The position numbers and the translations under genes were made by a program. Positions 26,529 through 33,894 of a stretch of DNA of 43,413 nt are shown here, piece by piece (position 1 is the stretch's first letter; every line of letters starts with the position of its first letter). The stretch lies in contig NZ_FRBF01000022.1 in assembly GCF_900142545.1 (NCBI RefSeq), forward strand, positions 1 to 43,413, written 5' to 3'. The notes below the pieces were generated by a model, which did not search any database, was not told where the DNA came from, and saw nothing but the letters and a program-made list of their open reading frames with translations. The stretch comes from Fibrobacter sp. UWT2. Its GTDB lineage: Bacteria > Fibrobacterota > Fibrobacteria > Fibrobacterales > Fibrobacteraceae.

Positions 26529-28487
26529 ATGAACAAAGTTTGGATTCTGCTGTTCGCTTTGGTTGCTATGGTAAATGCAGCCGACAGCTTGTCATTCGTA
26601 ATACATGCCGACCAGAATGGCGGAACAGGATTGAAGTATGAGTACAAAAATTGTACTGCTACAAAGTGCATTCTTTTTTGGCAGGATTCCATAAAGCGCG
26701 AAGGCTATATTTTCCAAGGATGGACGTTGCAAAAAGATGCCCTTGACACTTTTTATGTTGCAGGGTCCAGAATAGAACTGCCGTCTGTTGCAGACGGCGA
26801 CACCATAACTTTTTATGCGAAATGGTTTGAAGTCAAAAAACCGAAGAAGGTGAATGGGTGCTACCAGATTGCTAATGCCAACGAACTTTACGGATTGGCA
26901 TACACCGTAAACGGGCAAGACAGTTTTGAAGAAGAAAGCAATATATGCGCTGAATTGATTGCGGATATTGTGGTGAACAAGAATGTCTTGGATTCCAAGG
27001 ATTCACTGGCTGCGGATGCGAAACGACTGTTGCAATGGCTCCCCATAGGTAATTCTTACCATCATTTTTCAGGGCGAATCAACGGAAAGGGCCATACTAT
27101 TAGTGGTTTGTATTTTGACAATTCTCAGCAAGGTGTTATAGCGCTTGTGGGGTACGCTAAGGACAGTGTTATCATTGATAGTTTGGGTATAGTTGATTCT
27201 TATTTTGTTGGTGAGAATTCGATTGCCGGATTTGTTGGCGGCACAAGCACGCATACGAAAGTCGCTATCAACAATTCCTATGTCCACATGACAATTAAAG
27301 GAAATATGGCTGGCGGCCTTGTAGGCATGGTGCGGGATTCGTCTTCTGTTTCCGTAAGTCGATCTCATTATTCAGGCTTGTTGACCCATTATAATAAAGT
27401 TTATGAACTGGGCGGTTTAATTGAATGTGTCGGGCCAAAGTCTGTGATACAGATAAAAGATTCCTACAACGAAGGATATGTCTATACGTCTTATCACGAA
27501 TCTTTAAGCGATTCTGTTATCGTGGGAGGCCTTATTGGAAGTGTAGGGGAGCTGAGCGGTATATTTACCCCTAATGAAAAATATATTGATACGTTGATTA
27601 TCGAAAATAGTTGCAACAAGGCTCCGCTTGAAAGCAGTGGCGAGGTTGGCGGCCTTGTCGGCAGGATCTTTAGCAAATATAGCGTTATCAAAAATTCGTA
27701 CAATACGGGTGAATTGAACGGCCTGACGTCTGTTGGCGGGCTTGTTGAGTATATGAGCGGGACGATGGTAATGTCTAATTCCTATAATAGCGGTGCGCTT
27801 CGGGGTGGTAAAAAAGTTGCCGGGTTAATTGCTCGTATAGAGGACTCCGACCTGAATATTTCTACCTCGTATAATACCGGCAATGTGGTTGCTTTTGACA
27901 GGGGTGGTTACGTGAGTCCAGACGCAAGCGGTCTTATTGGAATCCTGAGCGAAAGTAAAGTGAAGGTCGCCAATTCGTACAATCAAGGTTCAGTACAAGA
28001 AGAATATGGTGAGCGTACGCTTAAAGGTGCAGGATTGATAAAAACCCAGAATGTGGGGGCTTCTTTCAAAAATTCTTATACTGTAGGCAGCGCCTTGGCT
28101 TACGATGCGCTGCTGACTTGCCAAAATTGCGAGTTTCCTGACATGTTCGAAAATGTCTTTTACGAAACGCTGACGGCTGACGATTCTGTTGTTGCGCATG
28201 CTCCGGAGGATTTTACCAATGGGACAATTGCGTACTTGTTGAACAGTTTCCGTGGTGATGGCGTGAATGGCCAGGTATGGGGCCAGAAGGTCGGCACGGA
28301 TCCGTATCCGGTCTTGAACGGTGCTGGCGTTGAAGGGTATAATCCGGGCAAAACTGCTATAAGGGCCATGAAGGGTCCCGCTAAAAAGGCGAAATTCGGC
28401 ATTTATGACGTTAAGGGCCGTTTCATCCCGAATATGAACCCTAGACATCGCTTCCAGAAATTTCTATTATTGCCCCCGCAACGGTAA
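26529..28487 (+). CDS. Secreted GLUG-repeat protein with InlB-type B-repeat
   Basis: A 652-residue exported protein. ATG 26529 is preferred over 26526 because it sits 6 nt from GGAG. A signal peptide (MNKVWILLFALVAMVNAA) is followed by an InlB B-repeat-like unit at about residues 22-105 (GGTG, then EGYIFQGWTLQ, ending in ITFYAKWFE). The rest is a series of GLUG-type repeats with GGLVG or GGLIG cores and NSYNTG-type turns, forming a right-handed beta-solenoid. Such proteins are surface adhesins or are exported by dedicated routes. The end, KFGIYDVKGRFIPNM, starts like a sorting domain but then stops after about 15 basic residues, so it looks truncated. The aspartokinase promoter lies inside this end. 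Confidence 0.78.
   Translation: MNKVWILLFALVAMVNAADSLSFVIHADQNGGTGLKYEYKNCTATKCILFWQDSIKREGYIFQGWTLQKDALDTFYVAGSRIELPSVADGDTITFYAKWFEVKKPKKVNGCYQIANANELYGLAYTVNGQDSFEEESNICAELIADIVVNKNVLDSKDSLAADAKRLLQWLPIGNSYHHFSGRINGKGHTISGLYFDNSQQGVIALVGYAKDSVIIDSLGIVDSYFVGENSIAGFVGGTSTHTKVAINNSYVHMTIKGNMAGGLVGMVRDSSSVSVSRSHYSGLLTHYNKVYELGGLIECVGPKSVIQIKDSYNEGYVYTSYHESLSDSVIVGGLIGSVGELSGIFTPNEKYIDTLIIENSCNKAPLESSGEVGGLVGRIFSKYSVIKNSYNTGELNGLTSVGGLVEYMSGTMVMSNSYNSGALRGGKKVAGLIARIEDSDLNISTSYNTGNVVAFDRGGYVSPDASGLIGILSESKVKVANSYNQGSVQEEYGERTLKGAGLIKTQNVGASFKNSYTVGSALAYDALLTCQNCEFPDMFENVFYETLTADDSVVAHAPEDFTNGTIAYLLNSFRGDGVNGQVWGQKVGTDPYPVLNGAGVEGYNPGKTAIRAMKGPAKKAKFGIYDVKGRFIPNMNPRHRFQKFLLLPPQR
28442..28470 (+). 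promoter_or_regulatory. Promoter of the aspartokinase gene, inside the preceding gene end
   Basis: TAGACA (28442-28447), a 17-nt spacer and TATTAT (28465-28470). It overlaps the last 15 codons of the GLUG-repeat gene and predicts a start of transcription near 28477, leaving a leader of about 135 nt before the aspartokinase ATG. Confidence 0.55.
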
Positions 28488-28611
28488 AACACCGTCGCAG
28501 ACATAGACAAATAAACCAAGTGGCTGGCCAGATGGGTAGGCTTGGGCACGACAACCGCGAGGAAAGTGGTTGCGCTCGAAGCCGAGAGGTTTGGTGGCCC
28601 GAAAGGAAAAA
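28477..28611 (+). promoter_or_regulatory. Structured leader of the aspartokinase gene, candidate regulatory RNA
   Basis: The leader can form several helices: ACGGT/ACCGT (28481-28485 with 28491-28495), CCAAG/CTTGG (28516-28520 with 28541-28545), CAACCGC/GTGGTTG (28552-28558 with 28566-28572, loop GAGGAAA) and CTCG/CGAG (28575-28578 with 28583-28586). AAACC (28513-28517) can instead close the set with GGTTT (28589-28593). GGGC (28544-28547) can pair with GCCC (28597-28600), next to the ribosome-binding site. There is no T tract, so any control would act on translation. It does not match the lysine riboswitch as I know it. Confidence 0.45.
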
Positions 28612-29934
28612 ATGAGTCAAAGAATCGTATGCAAGTTCGGCGGCAGCTCTGTCGCCGATGCCGGCCAGTTCAAGAAGATCAAGGCCATCGTTGAATCCGA
28701 CAAGAACCGCAAGGTCATCGTCGTTTCCGCCCCCGGCAAGCGCAATCCTAAGGAAACCAAGCTTACCGACCTCCTCTACAGCACCTACGACCTCGCCTCC
28801 AAGGGCCTCGACTTCTCGACCCCGTGGAACCTGATCCGTCAGCGCTATGACGAAATCTGCAAGGACCTCGGTCTCGAAGACAAGCTGACCGAAGACCTGG
28901 ACAGTCTCGAGGACAAGCTCAAGAACCACCCCGAATCCGTGAGCACGGACTTCCTCGTGAGCCGTGGCGAATTCCTGTGCGCACGCCTCATGGCCAAGTA
29001 CCTGGGCGCAAACTTCGTCGACACCTTCCCGCTGATTACCTTCGACGACAAGTACCGCATTACGCCGAAGACCTACGAAGATATCGCGAAGACCTTGTCT
29101 GACGAAAACCAGCTTTACGTGCTGCCGGGCTTCTATGGTAGCAACCTCCGTGGCGAAGTCAAGACCTTCAGCCGTGGCGGTTCCGACATCACGGGCGCAA
29201 TCCTTGCCAACGGCATCGATGCCGCCAAGTACGAAAACTGGACCGACGTTTCGGGCATGCTCATGGCTGACCCGCGCATCGTCGAAAATCCGCTGCCCAT
29301 CGAATACGTGAGCTACCGCGAAATCCGCGAACTTGCCTACTCCGGCGCAAGCGTGCTCCACGACGAATCCATCGCCCCGTGCCGCGCGAAGAAGATTCCT
29401 ATCAACATCCGCAACACGAACCGCCCGCAGGATCCGGGTACCATCATCGGCCCCACTCCGGAAGAAGCAAAGCTCCCGATTACGGGTGTTGCCGGCCGTA
29501 AGGGCTTCTCGATGATTTACATCGAAAAGTCCATGATGAACAAGGAAGTCGGTTTCGGCCGCCGCGTGCTCGCCGTGCTCGAAAGCGAAGGCCTCTCCTA
29601 CGAACTGTGCCCGAGCGCCATCGACTCCATGAGCATCGTAGTGGATAGCAAGGCCCTCGACGCCGTGCAGGACGTGGTCCTCGAAGACATCACGCAGCAG
29701 ATGCGCCCCGACCGTATCAAGGTGTTCCCGGGTATCTCGCTGATTGCAACCGTGGGTCATGGCATGACGAACAAGATCGGTGTGGCTGCAAAGCTCTTCA
29801 CCGCTCTCGCCGAGAACAAGGTGAACGTCCGCATTATCGACCAGGGTTCTTCGCAGATCAACATCATCACTGGTGTTGACGAAGCCGACACCGAGAAGGC
29901 CATCAAGGCCATCTACGGCGCCTTCGTGAAGTGA
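28612..29934 (+). CDS. lysC: Aspartokinase
   Basis: A 440-residue aspartate kinase, catalysing the first step to lysine, threonine and methionine. ATG 28612 is chosen because AAAGGA lies just upstream and MSQRIVCKFGGSSVADA is the classical start; Lys8 is in the KFGGSS ATP-binding loop. The aspartate and nucleotide sites follow (VSRGEFLCARLM, then FSRGGSDITGA, and WTDVSGMLMADPRIV). Two ACT domains fill the C-terminal third (GFSMIYIEKSMM, and ISLIATVGHGM to NIITGVDE), where end products bind in this family. It is a mono-functional enzyme with no homoserine dehydrogenase fusion. A structured leader precedes it. Confidence 0.95.
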   Translation: MSQRIVCKFGGSSVADAGQFKKIKAIVESDKNRKVIVVSAPGKRNPKETKLTDLLYSTYDLASKGLDFSTPWNLIRQRYDEICKDLGLEDKLTEDLDSLEDKLKNHPESVSTDFLVSRGEFLCARLMAKYLGANFVDTFPLITFDDKYRITPKTYEDIAKTLSDENQLYVLPGFYGSNLRGEVKTFSRGGSDITGAILANGIDAAKYENWTDVSGMLMADPRIVENPLPIEYVSYREIRELAYSGASVLHDESIAPCRAKKIPINIRNTNRPQDPGTIIGPTPEEAKLPITGVAGRKGFSMIYIEKSMMNKEVGFGRRVLAVLESEGLSYELCPSAIDSMSIVVDSKALDAVQDVVLEDITQQMRPDRIKVFPGISLIATVGHGMTNKIGVAAKLFTALAENKVNVRIIDQGSSQINIITGVDEADTEKAIKAIYGAFVK

Positions 29935-29943
29935 CACCTTCGG

Positions 29944-29985
29944 TGTCATCCTGAGTGAGGCGCGAAGCGCTGAATCGAAGGATCT
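29944..29985 (+). repeat. Intergenic dispersed repeat of the CCTGAG...GAAGGATCT type
   Basis: The 42-nt segment contains GTCATCCTGAGTGAGG, the small inverted repeat GCGC-GAA-GCGC and then GAATCGAAGGATCT. I know this pattern as a short intergenic element found in many copies in diverse bacterial genomes. Only one copy lies in this window. Its left end overlaps a perfect hairpin TGACACC-TTC-GGTGTCA (29932-29948) that includes the aspartokinase stop codon. Confidence 0.6.
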
Positions 29986-29994
29986 GCCTTTACC

Positions 29995-30027
29995 GCCCCC
30001 GACCTTAACGGCCGGGGGCTATTTTTC
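29995..30027 (+). terminator. Intrinsic terminator after the aspartokinase gene
   Basis: GCCCCCGACC (29995-30004) pairs with GGCCGGGGGC (30010-30019), one mismatch, across TTAAC and is followed by TATTTTTC. Confidence 0.85.
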
Positions 30028-30045
30028 TAAAATTGATGTATTCAT

Positions 30046-30489
30046 ATGAGTAATTTGTTTAAAGTGGTTCTTCTGTTTTCTTGCGTTTTGTTTGCGCAGG
30101 TAGTGCCTGCGCCCGTTGATTCTTTGTCGCAGGAAGATGACGAGGAAGAAACTGCAAAAGAACATCATTTGATTTATTATGATTATGAATTATTTTTTGG
30201 TGACCAGTATTATCTAGACGGGAAACCCGTAGACGACTTGTCTGAGATAAGGGAAATTTTGCTTGCGAACGAAAATTCCAGGCATTCTGCCAAGGTTTCG
30301 AATGTGCTTATGGGAGTTGCATATGTATTTGGAGGGGTGGCAGGTTTTTTGCTTGGATATGGGCTTATCCAGGATCCTCCTTATCGCAACTACATGTTGA
30401 TTGGTTCTGCCGCTTCTTTTACTATAGGTGTTGTCGGTGCAGGAATCTCATCGAATTACCTTGAAAAAGCGATTGACGAATATTGGTAG
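30046..30489 (+). CDS. Hypothetical membrane protein
   Basis: A 147-residue protein of unknown function. An N-terminal signal peptide (MSNLFKVVLLFSCVLFAQ) is followed by an acidic stretch (QEDDEEETAKE) and two membrane segments at about residues 88-105 and 115-133, both rich in Gly and Ala. It precedes a lipoprotein with the Fibrobacter major paralogous domain by 8 nt, so the two are probably co-transcribed. No enzyme motif is seen. Confidence 0.6.
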   Translation: MSNLFKVVLLFSCVLFAQVVPAPVDSLSQEDDEEETAKEHHLIYYDYELFFGDQYYLDGKPVDDLSEIREILLANENSRHSAKVSNVLMGVAYVFGGVAGFLLGYGLIQDPPYRNYMLIGSAASFTIGVVGAGISSNYLEKAIDEYW

Positions 30490-30497
30490 GTGAAATA

Positions 30498-31070
30498 ATG
30501 CGTTCTATTGTTTTGTTGCCTTTGATTTCCTTGGTGGCCTTGATTACAGCCTGTTCCGAGTCATTCACCGATCCGCGTGACGGGCAAAGTTACGACATCG
30601 TACAAATCGGTTCGCAGACCTGGATGACTGAGAATTTGAATTACGAAGTCGAGGGGAGCGCGTGCCCCGAAGGTGAGAATCGCAATTGCTCCAAGTACGG
30701 GCGGCTCTACACTTGGGATATGGCCCGCACCGTATGCCCCGAAGGCTGGCACTTGCCCGACAGCGCAGACTTCGAAAAACTGATGGCAAGCGTCGGTGGC
30801 GCCGATGTGGCAGGCTATGCGCTCAAGTCGACAAGCGGCTGGTTCAAGAAAGGGAACGGCTCAGATGATCATGGCTTTAATGCACTGCCCGCTGGTTACA
30901 GGCAGGGCAACGGCAAGTTTGACGGCATCGGCGGCTATGCGCACATCTGGAGCGCCGTTGAAACACCTGACGGCCTCGCTTACTACATGCTCCTAGATTT
31001 CAGCATCAAGGCCGCCAAGCTCAGCGCCTTCGGCAAGGATGAAGCAAGATCCGTTAGGTGCGTGAAGTAG
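30498..31070 (+). CDS. Lipoprotein with Fibrobacter succinogenes major paralogous domain (copy A)
   Basis: A 190-residue protein. ATG 30498 is preferred because AGGTGA lies just upstream and it gives a clean lipoprotein signal peptide ending ITAC; an in-frame TTG at 30483 would add five residues. The mature part is almost entirely the domain I know as TIGR02145/Fib_succ_major: DGQSYDIVQIGSQTWMTENL, then YGRLYTWDMARTVCPEGWHLP, then GFNALPAGYR, IWSAVE and a final RSVRCVK. The function is unknown; these domains occur in many copies per genome on surface lipoproteins. It ends directly against the stop of the convergent AT-rich gene. Confidence 0.9.
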   Translation: MRSIVLLPLISLVALITACSESFTDPRDGQSYDIVQIGSQTWMTENLNYEVEGSACPEGENRNCSKYGRLYTWDMARTVCPEGWHLPDSADFEKLMASVGGADVAGYALKSTSGWFKKGNGSDDHGFNALPAGYRQGNGKFDGIGGYAHIWSAVETPDGLAYYMLLDFSIKAAKLSAFGKDEARSVRCVK

Positions 31071-32435
31071 TTATTTCTTCTGCTTGCTTTTCAAAGGGAT
31101 TTTATTTTCCTTTAAAGCAGTAACTGCATCGGATGCGAGTTTTTTTACTGCTTCAGTATGATCTTGAATTAATTTTCTTAGTAGAGGGACATATGGTTGC
31201 AGTTTTTCTTTGCACAAATCTCCTGTAATACCAAGAAATGGAAATAGTTTAGATAGCAACATCCAATCGGTTTTATTTGTAGGAGAGTCCGATTCAATTT
31301 TATCTAACACGTGTGTGAGATTGGATGAGAAATCGGGATCTTCTAGTTGTTTTTTTGCATTTTCTGGAATGTGATTGCTAATCACATTCAAAGTGTGCTT
31401 TAATTGAGTGTCTATTCCTTTTACATTAAATTCCTTTCTCAGAGAATCTTTGTACGGATCTAGTTTGCGTGCGAAAATTTGTTCTATGGGCTCTTTAATT
31501 TCTGGATTCTCTAGTATGGGAATCAGATTCTTAAATTTCCCTAAATCAAAGCCTTTTTTATATTCTTCTTTTCTTAGAATCAATTTTGAAAGGTCGTCAA
31601 GTTTTTCTTCAGGCATCCATTCGAATGAATTTCCTAATTGGGTGTATTGGTCTATCCACTTATTGGGATGTTTAGCACCATTATGCGCTAACAGATTAGG
31701 ATTGTTAAGAATACGTTCAAGAACTTTACTGAAGAAGTGATATTTTTCATCATAAGCAAAGCGCCCGAACGGAATAGAAAATGCTAACGCTTTATCTTGC
31801 TGCGTCCAGTTTTCCAAATTCTTTGTGAGAAGTTCTTGATAGTTATTGGAATTAAATAATGTTTGGTGAAATAGTTCGTCGTATTTTTTCTTGCACTCAT
31901 CTTGATATTCTCTTCCAAGATAATTGCATACAATTGCAACGCATATGTTCTTGACGCGTTGTTCTTCTTGATATGATATACAATCATGAATATATTTATC
32001 CCATTCTTGATTGTACTTAGATTGATCAGGGAATAATTGAGCTAAAGATCGACCGAATTCTCTTATCTGAGATTCATTTTGAGGGATATAATTGCGGATT
32101 TGGAGAAAATAGTCTTTTATACATAGAGGAGCTAACTCTATGTAGGTTTTATCATGACTTAACGGCTCAAGCGTAAGGGTGCTTTTCCATGGGCTTTTAG
32201 GAAATTTGCCTAACTTCTGTTTCTTTTGGGCTTCTTCAACAATCTGTTTGAGTATGTCAACGGCATTGACTCCGCCATTTTCATTGGCAACAGGCAAATA
32301 ACCGATTTCATAGAAGGTTTTGTTGTTTCCCCATACGGTAGCCTTTGTTCCGAGCCCAAGAACGGAAGCGATTAAATTCAAAAATTCCCAAAAATTAGGG
32401 AAAAGCGTGTATTTTGTGCCTGCTGGTTTGCTCAT
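31071..32435 (-). CDS. Hypothetical protein in AT-rich block (454 residues)
   Basis: I do not recognise this protein. It has no signal peptide and begins MSKPAGTKYTLFPNFWEFLNLIASVLGLG. It looks largely helical and is rich in Lys, Glu, Asn and Leu, with the C-terminal third (about residues 300-450) resembling a helical bundle. The base composition is clearly more AT-rich than the flanking genes and codon use is different, suggesting horizontal acquisition. It is last in a three-gene minus-strand series with a 106-nt gap to the next gene. It ends one base from the stop of copy A of the major paralogous lipoprotein. No catalytic motif is visible. Confidence 0.6.
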   Translation of the reverse strand: MSKPAGTKYTLFPNFWEFLNLIASVLGLGTKATVWGNNKTFYEIGYLPVANENGGVNAVDILKQIVEEAQKKQKLGKFPKSPWKSTLTLEPLSHDKTYIELAPLCIKDYFLQIRNYIPQNESQIREFGRSLAQLFPDQSKYNQEWDKYIHDCISYQEEQRVKNICVAIVCNYLGREYQDECKKKYDELFHQTLFNSNNYQELLTKNLENWTQQDKALAFSIPFGRFAYDEKYHFFSKVLERILNNPNLLAHNGAKHPNKWIDQYTQLGNSFEWMPEEKLDDLSKLILRKEEYKKGFDLGKFKNLIPILENPEIKEPIEQIFARKLDPYKDSLRKEFNVKGIDTQLKHTLNVISNHIPENAKKQLEDPDFSSNLTHVLDKIESDSPTNKTDWMLLSKLFPFLGITGDLCKEKLQPYVPLLRKLIQDHTEAVKKLASDAVTALKENKIPLKSKQKK

Positions 32436-32541
32436 ATTGATTTTCGTTTTTAAAGAGAACGTTTACTTCGGAATTATATAATTTAGGAGCTATTCTCTAA
32501 AAAAGCGGGGTACGAATGTATTTTTTGAGGAGAACCTGAAC

Positions 32542-33009
32542 TTATTTCCAGTTTTCCTGCGATTCTTCGTTTTCTACACGCTTTATGACTTTTTTGTGGA
32601 AATCATTCCAGAAGTCTATTCCGAATTTTCTTATGACGGCCCTTTTGGCATCGGAATTTTGTTTGCCTACGACAAGGCCTTCGTTCTCAAAAAGATAATT
32701 CCGTAAGGCGTTCAAGTATGCTAGCGCTTTCGCTAGTCTGGCTGCTTCTGGGTGATCATCTTCTAAAGTCTTTTGAGATGCGTTTGCCTTGGGAGGCTTT
32801 TTCCAAAATTTTTTTACCCGCTCGTAACTGAATTCAAAGTCTAAATCGTCTTCGTGTTGCGCTAACTCGTAGCGTTCCGCCGCTTTTGAAAAATCCAATT
32901 GTCTTTCCTTGAACATTTCGGAAAGATCGTTGCGAACGGCACGCCATTGTTCCGCTAGCTCTTTTTCTGCAGAGGTTAAATCTCTTTTATTGCAACGGGC
33001 AGCTGTCAT
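32542..33009 (-). CDS. Hypothetical charged helical protein in AT-rich block
   Basis: A 155-residue cytoplasmic-looking protein of unknown function, very rich in Lys, Glu, Ala and Asp, with long predicted helices and no membrane segment. It overlaps the end of the cysteine-rich lipoprotein gene by 23 nt (32987-33009), which indicates translational coupling. An ATG inside the upstream gene is used as start; a later start cannot be excluded. It has the same atypical composition as its neighbours. Confidence 0.55.
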   Translation of the reverse strand: MTAARCNKRDLTSAEKELAEQWRAVRNDLSEMFKERQLDFSKAAERYELAQHEDDLDFEFSYERVKKFWKKPPKANASQKTLEDDHPEAARLAKALAYLNALRNYLFENEGLVVGKQNSDAKRAVIRKFGIDFWNDFHKKVIKRVENEESQENWK

Positions 33010-33424
33010 TTACGAGATGCTTAATCTTGTCTTCGGGTAGTTTTTGTGAGCATTCCATATCCTGAATTGCTTTAGCGCATTTAGAAAGACGGCTGCTTTT
33101 TTCGGCAACACCACTGCATGAATGGAGACATGCGTCTAGGAGGATATACTCTACTTCGATGTCAAAACGATCACAATGAAGTTTGTTGGCTACGACAGCT
33201 CCGGCAAGTGCCGCGCCGCCTATTTTGGCTGCTTCTCCGGCAAATTTTTTCCATTTGGAGGGTTCCTCTTTTATTTCAGGAGTTTTTTCATTGCCGTCAC
33301 ATTTGCATTCGACTTGAGGACAGTTTGACTCTTCGTTAGAAGCGGATTGTTTAGCATGGGACTCGTTGCAGCTGCACACGAGAGCGAGGAGAGAGAGCGA
33401 AAAGGGAAATAACAGTTTTTTCAT
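32987..33424 (-). CDS. Cysteine-rich lipoprotein with glycine-zipper segment in AT-rich block
   Basis: A 145-residue protein. ATG 33424 is preferred over an upstream TTG (33433) because it gives MKKLLFPFSLSLLALVCSC, a lipoprotein signal with the lipid cysteine at residue 19. The mature part has nine more cysteines in three groups (NCPQVECKC, HCDRF to LHSC, and KCAKAI to SCPLQ), suggesting disulfides or metal binding. Between them is a Gly/Ala segment (GEAAKIGGAALAGAVVANK) that could insert into a membrane. It is first of the three-gene minus-strand unit. The function is unknown. Confidence 0.6.
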   Translation of the reverse strand: MKKLLFPFSLSLLALVCSCNESHAKQSASNEESNCPQVECKCDGNEKTPEIKEEPSKWKKFAGEAAKIGGAALAGAVVANKLHCDRFDIEVEYILLDACLHSCSGVAEKSSRLSKCAKAIQDMECSQKLPEDKIKHLVNDSCPLQ

Positions 33425-33433
33425 GGTAATCAA

Positions 33434-33620
33434 TATAAATAAAAAATTGTTCTTCGGAAAAAAATTGAGGAAAAAGTGACATTTTCTTGAAAATGAGCAA
33501 AAATGGCTTTTCTAAAAAAAGATTCGTGCCCCGTTTTGCCCCTTTGGGGGGACCTAAATTTAAAGCGTATCCGGGCTGGATGCGCTTTTAACAATCCATA
33601 ATCAAAAAGGATTCAACTCT
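33434..33620. other. AT-rich intergenic region with strong hairpin between divergent units
   Basis: This 187-nt gap separates the minus-strand AT-rich genes from the + strand HicA-like gene. It holds a CCCCTTTGGGG inverted repeat near 33539 and a strong hairpin, AAAGCGTATCC (33562-33572) with GGATGCGCTTT (33578-33588), one T-G pair, loop GGGCT. A TTGAAA near 33486 with TTCTAA 17 nt later is a weak promoter candidate. It may be a leader, a small RNA with its terminator, or a shared control region. Confidence 0.4.
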
Positions 33621-33863
33621 ATGTCAAACATCTCAAATGATTCCAAAATCAATGAAATGTGCAACGCGATGCTGAAAAGTGGTCGATGGGAACTTACCCG
33701 ACACTCGAAACATCCGATTCTACGGCATCTGGCTGATGGGGCGACCAAGTTCTTCATTGTCCCATGCACGCCAAGTGACCCGCGCGCCTTTGCGAACTTC
33801 CGAAGGGATTACAATCGCTATATCCGCGCATTCCTCATCCAAACCGGCGTCATCATCGCCTAA
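33621..33863 (+). CDS. HicA-like small protein
   Basis: An 80-residue protein. The segment RWELTRHSKHPILRH, followed by FFIVPCTPSD and FANFRRDYNRYIR, resembles the dsRNA-binding fold of HicA toxins and related phage proteins, with a His in the position of the catalytic residue. HicA proteins cleave mRNA and normally pair with HicB; no HicB is visible next to it. The next gene starts 31 nt later on the same strand and encodes a radical-SAM-like protein, an odd partner. It could also be a free-standing regulator. Confidence 0.45.
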   Translation: MSNISNDSKINEMCNAMLKSGRWELTRHSKHPILRHLADGATKFFIVPCTPSDPRAFANFRRDYNRYIRAFLIQTGVIIA

Positions 33864-33894
33864 ATCACAACAAAAATAACAACAGGAGATTAGC

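Noticed and set aside
28477-28611. Lysine (L-box) or SAM riboswitch before aspartokinase
   Set aside because: The lysine riboswitch core sequences are absent. Short resemblances to SAM classes (CTGGCC, AACC) are not in the required order with the other conserved parts. Kept as an unclassified structured leader.
28477-28611. RNase P RNA, because of GAGGAAAGT
   Set aside because: Only that short string matches; the leader is far too short and the rest of the conserved core is missing.
30483-30497. TTG start giving five extra residues to the major paralogous lipoprotein
   Set aside because: The ATG at 30498 has AGGTGA at proper distance and gives a normal lipoprotein signal peptide.
33621-33863. 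RiPP precursor peptide for the radical SAM enzyme
   Set aside because: The protein is folded-looking over its full length and resembles HicA; it has no leader/core division or repeated core residues.
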